From JAANXG01 sp963731035 (GTDB lineage Bacteria; Pseudomonadota; Gammaproteobacteria; Arenicellales; JAANXG01): a DNA stretch of 64,000 nt. The notes beneath the pieces were generated by a model. The model saw only the letters and a list, made by a program, of their open reading frames with translations, searched no databases and was not told the origin of the DNA. The stretch is taken from the NCBI GenBank assembly GCA_963731035.1, contig CAVSUY010000026.1:1-64000 (forward strand), given 5' to 3'. Positions 25,672 through 34,816 of this stretch are shown in pieces; positions within the stretch are counted from its first letter, which is position 1, and every line of letters begins with the position of its first letter. Position numbers and translations under genes: made by a program.

Positions 25672-26241
25672 ATGACAACTCTCATTCTGGGCCTGGTACT
25701 CTTTCTGGGTGCCCATTCGATCTCGATCATCAACGATCCCTGGCGCAACCGAATGGCCGCGCGCCTGGGAGAAAAGACTTGGAAAGGCCTCTGCGGCGTC
25801 GTTTCTCTCGTCGGCCTGGTGCTGATCATTCAAGGATTCGGGAGCGCCCGGGTCAGCCCGGTCGTGCTCTATCAGCCGCCTTCCTGGATGCATCCGATCA
25901 CGGTTCTACTCATGTTGGCGGTGTTCCCGCTGCTTCTCGCCGCCTATCTTCCCGGCCGCATCAAGACCATGACCAAGCACCCGATGCTGGCGGCGGTGAA
26001 GCTGTGGGCTTTCGCCCACCTGCTGTCGAACGGCACCCTGCCCGACGTGGTGCTGTTCGGCAGCTTCCTGGCATGGGCGGTTCTGGACCGCATCTCCCTC
26101 AAGCACCGCAGTCCCCGGCCCGTGCCCGGCGCGGCTGAAGCGGTGCGCAACGACGCCATCGTGGTGGCCGCCGGGCTGGTCCTCTACCTGCTGTTCATGG
26201 CTTGGCTGCATCCCGTGCTCATCGGGGTACCGGTGATCTGA
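25672..26241 (+). CDS. NnrU-family membrane protein
   Basis: The 189-residue protein has about five hydrophobic helices. The N-terminus LVLFLGAHSISIINDPWRNRMAARLGE and the block MTKHPMLAAVKLWAFAHLLSNG are typical of the NnrU family, first noted near nitric-oxide and denitrification genes; the relatives include isomerases of heme or carotenoid type. No nitrogen-oxide genes are nearby. It converges on recO. Confidence 0.85.
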   Translation: MTTLILGLVLFLGAHSISIINDPWRNRMAARLGEKTWKGLCGVVSLVGLVLIIQGFGSARVSPVVLYQPPSWMHPITVLLMLAVFPLLLAAYLPGRIKTMTKHPMLAAVKLWAFAHLLSNGTLPDVVLFGSFLAWAVLDRISLKHRSPRPVPGAAEAVRNDAIVVAAGLVLYLLFMAWLHPVLIGVPVI

Positions 26242-26362
26242 TCCGGGGGATCGTGGCCGGCCGCCGGGATATCCCGACTGCAGGTCCGCGCCGTCACCGC
26301 CGCGCCTGGTCGCTCCCGGCGACGATAACGAGCCGGCTGTTCCGAGGCGCGCTTCGGCTTGC

Positions 26363-27058
26363 CTATCTGAACAGCTTTCTGGAATACAAAGGACGGTTTT
26401 CCATCTGATGGGAGATCATGGCGCGCATGAGCCTCTTGCATTCCTTGAGCTCGCGCTCGTCCGTGAAGGTCTCGTCCCGCAGTGCACGCAGCGTTGCCCC
26501 CGAAACCGGTATGCCGCCCTTTCGGTGGTTGTCCTCGGTGACCGCGCCCAGGTGCGGGATGTAGCGATAGCGGAGGGCCGGGTCTATTTCCCGGTGGCCG
26601 TCCGCGTCGAACTCCAGGTTCATGGCGTAGCCCAGCTCCCGCAGCAGGCATTTCTCGAACAGCCTGAGGATGTCCTCGAAATCGCCCCCTTGTCGCAGCC
26701 GGCTCATGGTGTCCGCGTAGTAGTCGAACAGCTCCGGATGGGCGTCGTATCTGTGAAGAAGACGGATCACGAGCTCATTGACGTAGAAGCCGCACAAGAC
26801 GCTCTGCCCCCTCATATCGGTCCAGGACTGCGCGGGCTCCGCCAGCGTCAGCACAGGGATCTCTCCCTTGCCGCTCCACCCGCCCAGCAGGGGACGGAAT
26901 GGCAGCAGTACGCCGCGAAACTTCGATTTCTGGCGCCGCGCGCCCTTGGCGATGGCCGTAAGTCTGCCGTAGTGGCGGGAGAAGATCTCTACGTACAGGC
27001 TTGTCTCGCTGTACGGACGGGTATGGATAACGAAGCTGGGCTCTTTCTGGACCCGCAT
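26363..27058 (-). CDS. recO: DNA repair protein RecO
   Basis: The 231-residue recombination mediator loads RecA with RecR. The N-terminal OB-fold shows VIHTRPYSETSLYVEIFSRHYGRLTAIAKGARR; the C-terminal helical part has FEKCLLRELGYAMNL. The zinc-site cysteines found in some homologues are not present, as in many proteobacteria. It directly follows era, a standard arrangement. Confidence 0.95.
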   Translation of the reverse strand: MRVQKEPSFVIHTRPYSETSLYVEIFSRHYGRLTAIAKGARRQKSKFRGVLLPFRPLLGGWSGKGEIPVLTLAEPAQSWTDMRGQSVLCGFYVNELVIRLLHRYDAHPELFDYYADTMSRLRQGGDFEDILRLFEKCLLRELGYAMNLEFDADGHREIDPALRYRYIPHLGAVTEDNHRKGGIPVSGATLRALRDETFTDERELKECKRLMRAMISHQMENRPLYSRKLFR

Positions 27059-27063
27059 GATGT

Positions 27064-27960
27064 TTAGTGTTCCGAGTAGCCCAGGCCCTCGAGCGCCGCA
27101 CTGTCATCCCTCCATCCTTTTCGAACCTTGACCCACAGTTCCAGAAAGACGTGCTTGTTCACGAATTTTTCGATCTGCTGCCTCGCCTCGGTCCCGATCT
27201 GTTTCAGGCGTTCCCCTTTCCTGCCGATAATGATGGCCTTGTGGCTGCTCTTCTCGACCCAGATATCGGCGTGCACCCGGATACCGCCGTCGGTCTCATC
27301 ATAGCGTTCGATCTTGACCGCGGTAACGTACGGCAATTCCTGCCCCAGCTGCCTGAACAGCTGTTCCCTGATCAGTTCCGACACCACGAACCTCGCACTC
27401 CTGTCCGTCACCTGATCATCCGGAAAGCACTTCGGAGCTACAGGCAGGCGGGCGCGGACGACCTCATAGAGATGCTCGACGTTGTGCGCACTGAGCGCTG
27501 ACACGGGGACGATCTCATCGAAGTCAAAGCGCCGGCGCGACTCCTCGATAAGCGGCAGCAGGTCGGATTTTTGTTTCAGCTTGTCGATCTTGTTGATCAC
27601 CAGGATCACCGGCACTTTCTGGGACGTCGCGAGCTCGAAGGGCAGATCGTCCTCTCCCGTCCAACCGCTGGAGTTGATCATAAGCAGTATCACGTCCACA
27701 CCGGAAAGGCTGCTGCGAGCTGTGCGGTTGATAACGCGATTGACCATTCTGCCAGCGGCGTTATGCAAACCCGGCGTATCGACCAGGACGAGCTGAGTAT
27801 CGGCGTCCGTCCTTATCGCCAGGATCCTGTGACGCGTGGTCTGCGGTTTGCGCGACGTGATGCTGACCTTGCGCCCCACCAGCTGGTTGGCCAGCGTCGA
27901 CTTTCCGACATTGGGTTTACCCACCAGGCTGACAAAGCCCGACCGGAAAGCCTCACTCAT
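27064..27960 (-). CDS. era: GTPase Era
   Basis: The 298-residue GTPase is needed for 16S rRNA processing and 30S assembly. Seen: G1 GKPNVGKST near residue 13, G3 DTPG, G4 NKID and G5-like SAL, plus a C-terminal KH domain (SSHKAIIIGRKGERLKQIG). It overlaps the rnc 3' end by eight bases (ATG at 27960 within the end of rnc) and is followed by recO. Confidence 0.97.
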   Translation of the reverse strand: MSEAFRSGFVSLVGKPNVGKSTLANQLVGRKVSITSRKPQTTRHRILAIRTDADTQLVLVDTPGLHNAAGRMVNRVINRTARSSLSGVDVILLMINSSGWTGEDDLPFELATSQKVPVILVINKIDKLKQKSDLLPLIEESRRRFDFDEIVPVSALSAHNVEHLYEVVRARLPVAPKCFPDDQVTDRSARFVVSELIREQLFRQLGQELPYVTAVKIERYDETDGGIRVHADIWVEKSSHKAIIIGRKGERLKQIGTEARQQIEKFVNKHVFLELWVKVRKGWRDDSAALEGLGYSEH

Positions 27961-28652
27961 TGAGTGTCAAAGACTCCAACGCCAGCTTGGCGGCATGCTG
28001 CTCGGCACCGCGCCGGCTGGACCCGATCCCCATATAGGGCTCCGGCGAGATCGACACCCGGCATGCCACCTTGAACGTCTGGTTGTGAGGCTCGCCGCCG
28101 ATGGACACGATATCGTAGCTGGGGACAGGCTCGCCCTTTTGCTGCAGGTATTCCTGCAGCCTGCTCTTCGAATCCTTGTAGACCGTCTCCACCGCCAGGG
28201 AGGTAAGCACCTCGTCGAAGCATCGATGGATGAATGCCTTGGCTGCGTTCAGCCCCTTATCCAGATACACCGCTCCTATGATCGCCTCAAGGCCGTCGGA
28301 AAGAATCGAATCCCGATTGAAGCCCCCACTCTTGAGCTCGCCTTCCCCCAGCTGAAGATACTCCTGCAGGGCCATGGATCGCGCCACCTTTGCCAGGGTC
28401 TCCTTGCGCACCACGTAGCTGCGCATGCGGCTGAGCTTGCCTTCGGGGGTGGCTGGAAACCGGTGATACAGGATCTCCGCCACTACGAATCCCAATACGC
28501 TGTCGCCGAGAAACTCGAGCCGCTCGTAATTCTCCTGGCTCCGACTCCGATGCGTCAGGGCCCGCTCGAGAAGCTTTGGATTCGCGAACTCGAGGTCAAA
28601 TGCCTCTTACCAGCTTTTCGGCTTCCATTTGCCGCGGAGGCATGTTGTTCAT
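27953..28652 (-). pseudogene. rnc: ribonuclease III, frameshifted near codon 17
   Basis: Double-stranded-RNA endonuclease for rRNA and mRNA processing. The main frame has the signature ENYERLEFLGDSVLGFVVAE, the later acidic residues (DGLEAIIGAVYLD) and a C-terminal dsRBD. An in-frame TAA just before FDLEFANPKLLERALTHRS cuts it off from any start codon. A start at 28652 (MNNMPPRQMEAEKLVR) with GAGGGG ten bases upstream lies one frame away. Dropping one base of the CC at 28603-28604 restores MEAEKLVRAFDLEFANPKLL. Initiation downstream at TTG 28495 would lose the catalytic signature. A base-call error is likely. Confidence 0.85.
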
Positions 28653-28674
28653 CTCGATCCAGCCCCTCGCGCCT

Positions 28675-29046
28675 CTATCTCACGATCTCCGTCTGATCGT
28701 CGAAGTTGACCAGCGCGCTGAGATTGTGGACCATCGGAACGACTACCTCATACTTCACCTTGATGTAAGAATGGGTGTCAGTCTTTTCGATGGTCAAGGC
28801 AGTGTTCAGATCAACAATATCCGCGCCGTAGTCGATATAGAGGATATTGTTCATCTCCCGAATGATCTTGCGCTTGTCCCAGTCCGCGGCCCTGGGATCT
28901 TCCGCCACGGATTGCATGGCTTCCTTGAGCTTGTAGTTGTCGAGGTACACCGGCATCAGTTTCATGAACAACAACACCACTATGAGGATCACCACAATGA
29001 CGAAAAGCAGGCTCCAGATAGTCCAGCCACGCTGCGTCTTGATCAT
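28675..29046 (-). CDS. DUF4845 membrane protein
   Basis: The 123-residue protein has a single N-terminal helix (WSLLFVIVVILIVVLLFMKL) and a periplasmic domain (VYLDNYKLKEAMQSV..., MNNILYIDYGADIVDL). It is the usual gene between lepB and rnc in gammaproteobacteria, annotated DUF4845. The start MIKTQRGWTIW is chosen because it directly precedes the helix. Function is unknown; a role near signal peptidase I is suggested only by gene order. Confidence 0.85.
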   Translation of the reverse strand: MIKTQRGWTIWSLLFVIVVILIVVLLFMKLMPVYLDNYKLKEAMQSVAEDPRAADWDKRKIIREMNNILYIDYGADIVDLNTALTIEKTDTHSYIKVKYEVVVPMVHNLSALVNFDDQTEIVR

Positions 29047-29060
29047 GCTCGAGCTCCGAT

Positions 29061-29841
29061 CTATTGAATGGTATCTCCGATACGCGACCAGTTTACCCCC
29101 CCTCCGTGTTGGACATCCCAACTGAACCATATGAAAATAGCCTCCCCGATGAGATTTTTCTCCGGTACGAAACCCCAGTACCGGCTATCGTTACTGTAGT
29201 CTCTATTATCCCCCATTACAAAGTAGTGTCCCGCCGGTACGGAAAATCTCATATTCGTGCTGGGGCGCTCGCGGTCCCTCAAAATACTGTGGTTTTCCCT
29301 GCCAAGCAGCTCCGTGTAATGGCTGATGGACGGTTTAGTGTTGCCGATATCCTGCAGCACGGCATCCCCCGCCTTGGACTGCGCCATTTTCTTTCCGTTG
29401 ATGTACAGGGTCTTGTCCTTGTACTCGATCTGGTCCCCCGGAAGCCCGACCACTCGCTTAATGTAGTCTATGGACTCATCGTGGGGGAAACGGAATACCA
29501 TCACATCTCCCCGCTTGGGCTCCGAGACGGCGATGATCTTCTTGTCGATGATCGGCAGCCTGATGCCGTATATGAATTTGTTGACCAGTATGAAGTCGCC
29601 GATGATACAGGGTGGGCAGCATCGATCCGGAAGGAATCCTGAACGGTTCCAGCACGAAAGAACGGAGCACGAATACGATCAGGATGACGGGAAAAAATGC
29701 CTTGGAGTACTCGATGAGGAGCGGTTCCTTGTTGTCGATCCCGCCCTCGCGTTCCAGCCGCGGGCGCCGGACGAACCGGTCCCAGGCCGCGAAACAGCCC
29801 GTAATCACCAGGGCAATGAACAGTATCAAAGCAAAGTCCAT
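29061..29841 (-). pseudogene. lepB: signal peptidase I, frameshifted after the catalytic-serine motif
   Basis: Inner-membrane peptidase that removes Sec signal peptides. The first frame has a TM segment (LILFIALVITGCFAAW), a second TM (FFPVILIVFVLRSFVLEPF) and the catalytic motif IPSGSMLPTLY. The second frame carries the Lys-containing YIKRVVGLPGDQI and the GDNRDYSNDSRYWGFVP signature. The two join if one base of TATC (about 29600-29603) is removed, giving LPTLYIGDFILVNKF. As the gene is essential in most bacteria, a sequencing error or a second lepB copy elsewhere is likely. It follows lepA by two bases. Confidence 0.85.
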
Positions 29842-29843
29842 GT

Positions 29844-31652
29844 CTACCTGTCCTCCACCTGCAGAGCCGCCAGAAACGCTTCCTGGGGAATCTGTACTGA
29901 GCCAATCTGTTTCATTCTCTTCTTACCTTCTTTCTGCTTTTCCAACAATTTTCGTTTACGCGTGATATCGCCGCCGTAACATTTCGCGGTAACGTTCTTA
30001 CGCAGCGCCTTCACGGTTTCGCGGGCAATAATCTTGGAGCCAATCGCCGCCTGCACCGCCACGTCGAACATTTGCCGAGGGATGAGCTCTTTCATTTTTG
30101 CCACGAGCTGCCGGCCCCTGTAGTTGCTCTGATCCCGGTGCACCAGGAGGGACAACGGCTCTACTGGATCTCCGTTAATCAGGATATCGACCCTCACCAT
30201 GTCTGCGGGGCGGTGTTCGAGGAACTCGTAGTCCAACGATGCATAGCCCCGGCTCACCGACTTCAGGCGGTCGAAGAAATCGATGACAACCTCGCTCAAG
30301 GGCATCTCGAACACCACCATCACCTGCCGGCCGTGGTAGCGAATCTGTTTCTGGATCCCGCGCTTATCGATGCACAACGTGATGATGGCGCCCACGTACT
30401 CCTTGGGAAGCAGCATGTGCGCCTCGACTATCGGTTCTCTGATCTCCTCGACACGGCCCGGCTCGGGCAGTTGGGAGGGATTCGACACGTCGTGCCACAC
30501 ACCGTCTTTGGTAAGCACCTTGTAGATCACGGTCGGCGCGGTGGTGATCAAGTCGATGCCGTACTCCCGCTCCAGACGTTCCTGCACGATCTCCATATGC
30601 AGCAGCCCCAGGAATCCACAGCGGAAACCGAAACCCAGTGCGGCCGAGGTCTCGGGCTCGTACCGCAAAGATGAATCATTCAGCTGCAGCTTCTCCAAGC
30701 CATCTCGAAAGTCCTCGAAATCGGACGCGTCCACCGGGAACAGCCCCGCGAATACGTACGGCTGTATCTCCTTGAATCCGGGCAGAGCCTTGTCCACGGC
30801 CCTGTGGGTGTGGGTGATCGTGTCGCCCACCTTCGCGCCCCACACGCTCTTGACCCCGGAGATGACATAGCCCACCTCTCCGGCGCTGAGCGCAGCACAG
30901 GGTGTTCGCTTCGGCGTAAAGATGCCCACTTCCTCGGCCACGTAGTCGCGCCGGGTCGCCATCATTTTTACCTTGTCCTTCGCCGCAAGCCGGCCGTCGA
31001 AGACGCGTACGAGGGATATGGTGCCGAGGTAATTGTTGAACCAGGAGTCCATGATCAGCGCCTTGAGCGGCGCCTCCGGGTCCCCGGTGGGGGGCGGCAG
31101 GTGGTGTACCAGGGCCTCCAGTACCTCGTCCACGCCCTGCCCTGTCTTGGCACTGACGCGCACGGCGTGGCTGCAGTCAATGCCGATCACATCCTCGATC
31201 TCACCGGCCACCCGGTCAGGGTCGGCCGCCGCGAGGTCGATCTTGTTCAATACAGGGATGACTTCAAGGCCCAGGTCCACCGCCGTATAACAGTTGGCGA
31301 CGGTCTGCGCCTCCACCCCCTGCGAGGCGTCCACCACCAGCAGCGCTCCCTCGCAGGCGGTCAGGGAACGCGACACCTCGTAGGAGAAGTCCACGTGGCC
31401 GGGGGTGTCGATCATATTCAATTGGTAGGTCTGCCCGTCCGCCGCCGGATACATCAGGCGCACGCTCTGGGCCTTGATGGTAATGCCGCGCTCCTGTTCC
31501 AACTCCATGGAATCGAGCACCTGGTCGAACATCTCGCGTTCGCTGAGCGCTCCGCAGCGCTGAATGAAGCGATCCGCGAGCGTCGACTTGCCGTGGTCGA
31601 TATGCGCGATGATCGCGAAGTTTCGAATATTCCGAATCTGGGCGGCGGACAT
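29844..31652 (-). CDS. lepA: elongation factor 4 (LepA)
   Basis: The 602-residue ribosome-associated GTPase back-translocates or remodels stalled ribosomes. Seen: G1 AHIDHGKST, G3 DTPGHVDF, G4 NKID, EF-Tu-like domain 2, and the LepA-specific C-terminal domain (ITRKRKLLEKQKEGKKRMK). It leads the lepA-lepB-DUF4845-rnc-era-recO run on the minus strand. Confidence 0.97.
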   Translation of the reverse strand: MSAAQIRNIRNFAIIAHIDHGKSTLADRFIQRCGALSEREMFDQVLDSMELEQERGITIKAQSVRLMYPAADGQTYQLNMIDTPGHVDFSYEVSRSLTACEGALLVVDASQGVEAQTVANCYTAVDLGLEVIPVLNKIDLAAADPDRVAGEIEDVIGIDCSHAVRVSAKTGQGVDEVLEALVHHLPPPTGDPEAPLKALIMDSWFNNYLGTISLVRVFDGRLAAKDKVKMMATRRDYVAEEVGIFTPKRTPCAALSAGEVGYVISGVKSVWGAKVGDTITHTHRAVDKALPGFKEIQPYVFAGLFPVDASDFEDFRDGLEKLQLNDSSLRYEPETSAALGFGFRCGFLGLLHMEIVQERLEREYGIDLITTAPTVIYKVLTKDGVWHDVSNPSQLPEPGRVEEIREPIVEAHMLLPKEYVGAIITLCIDKRGIQKQIRYHGRQVMVVFEMPLSEVVIDFFDRLKSVSRGYASLDYEFLEHRPADMVRVDILINGDPVEPLSLLVHRDQSNYRGRQLVAKMKELIPRQMFDVAVQAAIGSKIIARETVKALRKNVTAKCYGGDITRKRKLLEKQKEGKKRMKQIGSVQIPQEAFLAALQVEDR

Positions 31653-31684
31653 TGAAGTAGGTGCGGGTTAGCGGGAACAACAAA

Positions 31685-31704
31685 GGGGCGCTCCGAGGCG
31701 CCCC
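31685..31704 (-). terminator. rho-independent terminator of the muc operon
   Basis: GGGGCGCCTCGGAGCGCCCC on the minus strand forms an 8-bp GC stem with a 4-nt loop and is followed by TTTTGTT. It lies between the mucD stop and the lepA start and separates the two minus-strand operons. Confidence 0.85.
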
Positions 31705-31771
31705 AATGAACCGCCGCAATATTAACAGGAATCGACGATCAATTCGAAGGTTCCGCGTCCACCCCTGGTCG

Positions 31772-33226
31772 TTAGTCGGCCGCCGCGCCGTTCTTCAAGG
31801 CCAGGAACAGCGACCGGGAATCGCGCTTCACCAGCACCGGCACCGACTTGTCGGCCGGCAGCTTGCCGACCAATTCCCGGACCTGATCAACATCGTCGAC
31901 CCGCGTCCCCTGGATCTGGAGCAGGATGTCGCCCGGCTGGATACCGGCCTGCCGGCCCGGACCATCCTTCACCTCGCTGACCTTGACACCGTGATCCAGC
32001 TCCAGATTCTTTTTCTCGTCGTCTCCGAGGTTCTCGAGCTGCATCCCGAGGACCAGTTCACCGGACTCCTTGGGCGCGGGCTGGCCCGTATCGGCCTCCT
32101 GGGCGCTCTCGGCCGGCAACTCGCCGATCTCCACGGTGACGGTCTTCGTTTTGCCGTCGCGGATGATCTCGAGCTCCGCATTCTCGCCCACCGGGGTCGC
32201 ACCAACCATCGGCGGCAGATCCGACATCTCCTTAAGCGGCTTGCCGTCGTACTTGACGATGACGTCACCGGGCTTGAGGTCGGAGTTGGCCGCCGGGCTA
32301 TCCGGCACGATCTCAGAGATGAGCGCACCGACCGGTTTGGACATTCCGAAAGATTCAGCCAGGTCGCGCGTGACACCCTGTATCAATACGCCCAGCCAGC
32401 CCCGCGTTACCCGGCCTTTGGTCTGCAATTGCTGGGCTACCTTCATGGCAATGTCGATCGGGACTGCAAAGGACAACCCCATGAAGCCGCCGGTGCGGCT
32501 GTAGATCTGGGCGTTGATGCCGACGACCTGACCCTGAAGGTTGAACAAGGGACCCCCCGAATTGCCGGGGTTGATCGCCACGTCGGTCTGTATGAAAGGC
32601 ACATAATTTTCGTTCGGCAGGTTGCGTCCCTTGGCCGACACGATACCGGCGGTCGCGGTGCTGTCGAATCCGAACGGCGAGCCTATGGCCAGCACCCATT
32701 CGCCGACCTGCAGCTTTGCCGGATCTCCGATTTTGACCGCTTTGAGATCGCTGGCCGGTACCTTTAACAAGGCGACGTCGCTCCGGTCATCCTGCCCGAT
32801 CACCTTCGCCTCGAACTCGCGCCGGTCGTTCAGGCGCACCACAATCTCGTTCGCGTCCTTGATGACGTGCGCGCTGGTCAGGATGTATCCGTCTCCGGAG
32901 ATGACGAAACCGGATCCCAGCGACTGCGTATTCCGTTGCTGTTCCGGCAGCTCGTCCAGAAACCGCTTGAAGAAATCGCGGAACGGACTGTCTTTCGGCA
33001 GATCCGGGATGTCGAAGTTCTTGGGCAGGCTGTCACCGGAGACCTTCTGGGTGGTGCTGATATTCACGACCGCGGGAGCATTGTCGGAGACCAGCCCGGT
33101 GAAGTCCGGGAGCTCACTGGCGTTGACGCTCGCGGACGACAACAGGCCCGTTAGAAAGAGCGCAGCCAGGACGAGCCTGGCGCCGGGCACGGTCCGGCCC
33201 GGTCTGGTGCTGACTGTTGCTTTCAT
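31772..33226 (-). CDS. mucD: periplasmic DegP/MucD-type serine protease with two PDZ domains
   Basis: The 484-residue protein has a signal peptide, a trypsin-like domain with His (ILTSAHVI), Asp (RSDVALLKV) and Ser (NPGNSGGPLF), then two PDZ domains (GWLGVLIQGVT..., QAGIQPGDILLQIQG). In pseudomonads MucD degrades misfolded envelope proteins and restrains the AlgU sigma factor. Its place at the end of the rpoE-mucA-mucB run supports that name over DegQ. It starts in an ATGA overlap with mucB. Confidence 0.93.
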   Translation of the reverse strand: MKATVSTRPGRTVPGARLVLAALFLTGLLSSASVNASELPDFTGLVSDNAPAVVNISTTQKVSGDSLPKNFDIPDLPKDSPFRDFFKRFLDELPEQQRNTQSLGSGFVISGDGYILTSAHVIKDANEIVVRLNDRREFEAKVIGQDDRSDVALLKVPASDLKAVKIGDPAKLQVGEWVLAIGSPFGFDSTATAGIVSAKGRNLPNENYVPFIQTDVAINPGNSGGPLFNLQGQVVGINAQIYSRTGGFMGLSFAVPIDIAMKVAQQLQTKGRVTRGWLGVLIQGVTRDLAESFGMSKPVGALISEIVPDSPAANSDLKPGDVIVKYDGKPLKEMSDLPPMVGATPVGENAELEIIRDGKTKTVTVEIGELPAESAQEADTGQPAPKESGELVLGMQLENLGDDEKKNLELDHGVKVSEVKDGPGRQAGIQPGDILLQIQGTRVDDVDQVRELVGKLPADKSVPVLVKRDSRSLFLALKNGAAAD

Positions 33227-34228
33227 TTTTCCTTCGGACTTACCGACATGCCGATCAAATCGACGGTTTGTGAAGGCACCTCCCCAACGACGGTAATCTG
33301 GTGCCCGTTCATCTCCCGGCCGAACGCGTGGACCGCTCCCATCGTGTTGACCCCGTTGATCCTGACACTCGACCCCTTCTCGATGGCTTCCACGAAAACA
33401 GATACGCTGGCCAGGCCGTCCGAGTATACATAGTGCTCGACCACGCTCGCTCGCATCGGCGACACGCGCCTGATGGTGCGGGTGAGTTCGAATCCGGCGG
33501 GCACCCGTCCGATCACCCAGTTGCCGGCCGCAATGTCCTCGTCCCGCGACGCTGAGGGCTCGGAGTCATCGTCTGCATCATCCGTCTGCGCGTCACCGTA
33601 CCATACCAGGTCGTCCTTCGGTGTGACCGGCTCCAGAGCGGACTCCGGAATATCGCCTCCTATCTCGACATTCGTGAACAGATACTGTTCGACGGGGTGC
33701 TTGCCCCCGTTGAGCAGGGCGGCTTTCAACAGCAATCCGGTTTTCTTGTCGGCCCAAAGGTCGTACCCATATCGATACTCATCCTTGGGCAAGACCATGA
33801 TCTGCTGAGCCTGCCGGTCCGCTATCCGACCGTTCGCGCCCATATAGACGCGATAGTACTTTACCAGATGCTCCAGGCCTTCGGGCAGCAGATTGGGAAA
33901 ACCCTGCTTGGACACCTGGCGAATATTCGTGGACGCCGACCTTCTGATCGGGGATGTAGCACCAAACCTGCTTGTCATCGCGGATAACCTCCCGCGCCGC
34001 CCCGTTCAACGAGTAGATCCGCTGGCGCATGCTGCCTCCGTGGGCGCGGTGCGTCACGCGCATGGACTCGACCTGGCTTCCCTGAACGTAGACGAAAGTC
34101 CCCTGGTAGTTGAGCTCCCTGGCCGCGTCGTTGATCTTCATCAGCCAATGACCGCCGTCGTCCCCCGCCAAGGCGGTCGCGCAAACCAGGGTCAAGCCGA
34201 AAAATACGATAAGCGACTTCATCGACAA
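33223..34228 (-). pseudogene. mucB: sigma-E regulatory protein RseB/MucB, frameshifted
   Basis: Periplasmic protein that protects the anti-sigma factor from proteolysis. The N-terminal frame has a signal peptide (SLIVFFGLTLVCATALA) and NYQGTFVYVQGSQVESMRVTHR; the C-terminal frame holds LLPEGLEHLVKYYRVY and the second domain. They join if one T is removed from TATTCGC near 33923-33926, giving VGVHEYRQVSKQGFPNL. The rest looks intact, so a base error or a recent mutation is likely. It lies between mucA and mucD with an ATGA overlap to the latter. A true loss would be expected to alter envelope-stress and mucoidy control. Confidence 0.85.
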
Positions 34229-34232
34229 CTGT

Positions 34233-34766
34233 CTATTGCCCGTCGTAGGCCACGAACTTGGTGTACGCCGTCAGACCGTTCATTCCGGAAGCAGGCGTGA
34301 ATTCACCGTGCTCCACCAGCATGGTGTTCAGTGCATCCTGGACCTGCGGATTGGAGCTGTCCCAGTGGGTCGCCTCGTCGAGCCCGGCGATCTGCTGGGA
34401 GGTGGGCGCGGCCGGCGGACCGATCTGGCTGTCGTTGTACAGCTTCACCATCAGCCCTCCGAGCAGCAACACGGCGGCGGCTGACGCCGCCACGGCATAC
34501 CCCGCAACCGACCGCATCCACGGCCGCCGGGTATCTACCCGCCGTACGCGCGCGCGCGGGTCCGCCTCATCGGCGAGTTGCCCTGCGACCCGTTCCACCA
34601 GGGTCCGCGACGGATTGATCGCCTCACGCCGCATGGCCAACCCGATAATATGATAGCGGGACCACTGCTCGGCCAGAGATTCGTCCCGCCCCAACTCTTT
34701 GAGTATCTGGGCGCGCTCGAATTCCTCCAGCTCGTTGTCGACTAAGGCTGACAGTTTTTCAGACAT
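34233..34766 (-). CDS. mucA: anti-sigma-E factor MucA/RseA
   Basis: The 177-residue single-pass inner-membrane protein holds the RpoE sigma factor inactive. The N-terminal cytoplasmic domain MSEKLSALVDNELEEFERAQIL...WSRYHIIGLAMR matches the RseA/MucA sigma-binding fold; one TM (YAVAASAAAVLLLGGLMVKL) follows, then a periplasmic tail. The start at 34766 fits the family. It is encoded right after rpoE. Confidence 0.93.
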   Translation of the reverse strand: MSEKLSALVDNELEEFERAQILKELGRDESLAEQWSRYHIIGLAMRREAINPSRTLVERVAGQLADEADPRARVRRVDTRRPWMRSVAGYAVAASAAAVLLLGGLMVKLYNDSQIGPPAAPTSQQIAGLDEATHWDSSNPQVQDALNTMLVEHGEFTPASGMNGLTAYTKFVAYDGQ

Positions 34767-34816
34767 TTCACTAATTTCCCATGGTTGCCATGGCTTACGT
34801 TGCATTCTGGCTCGAA

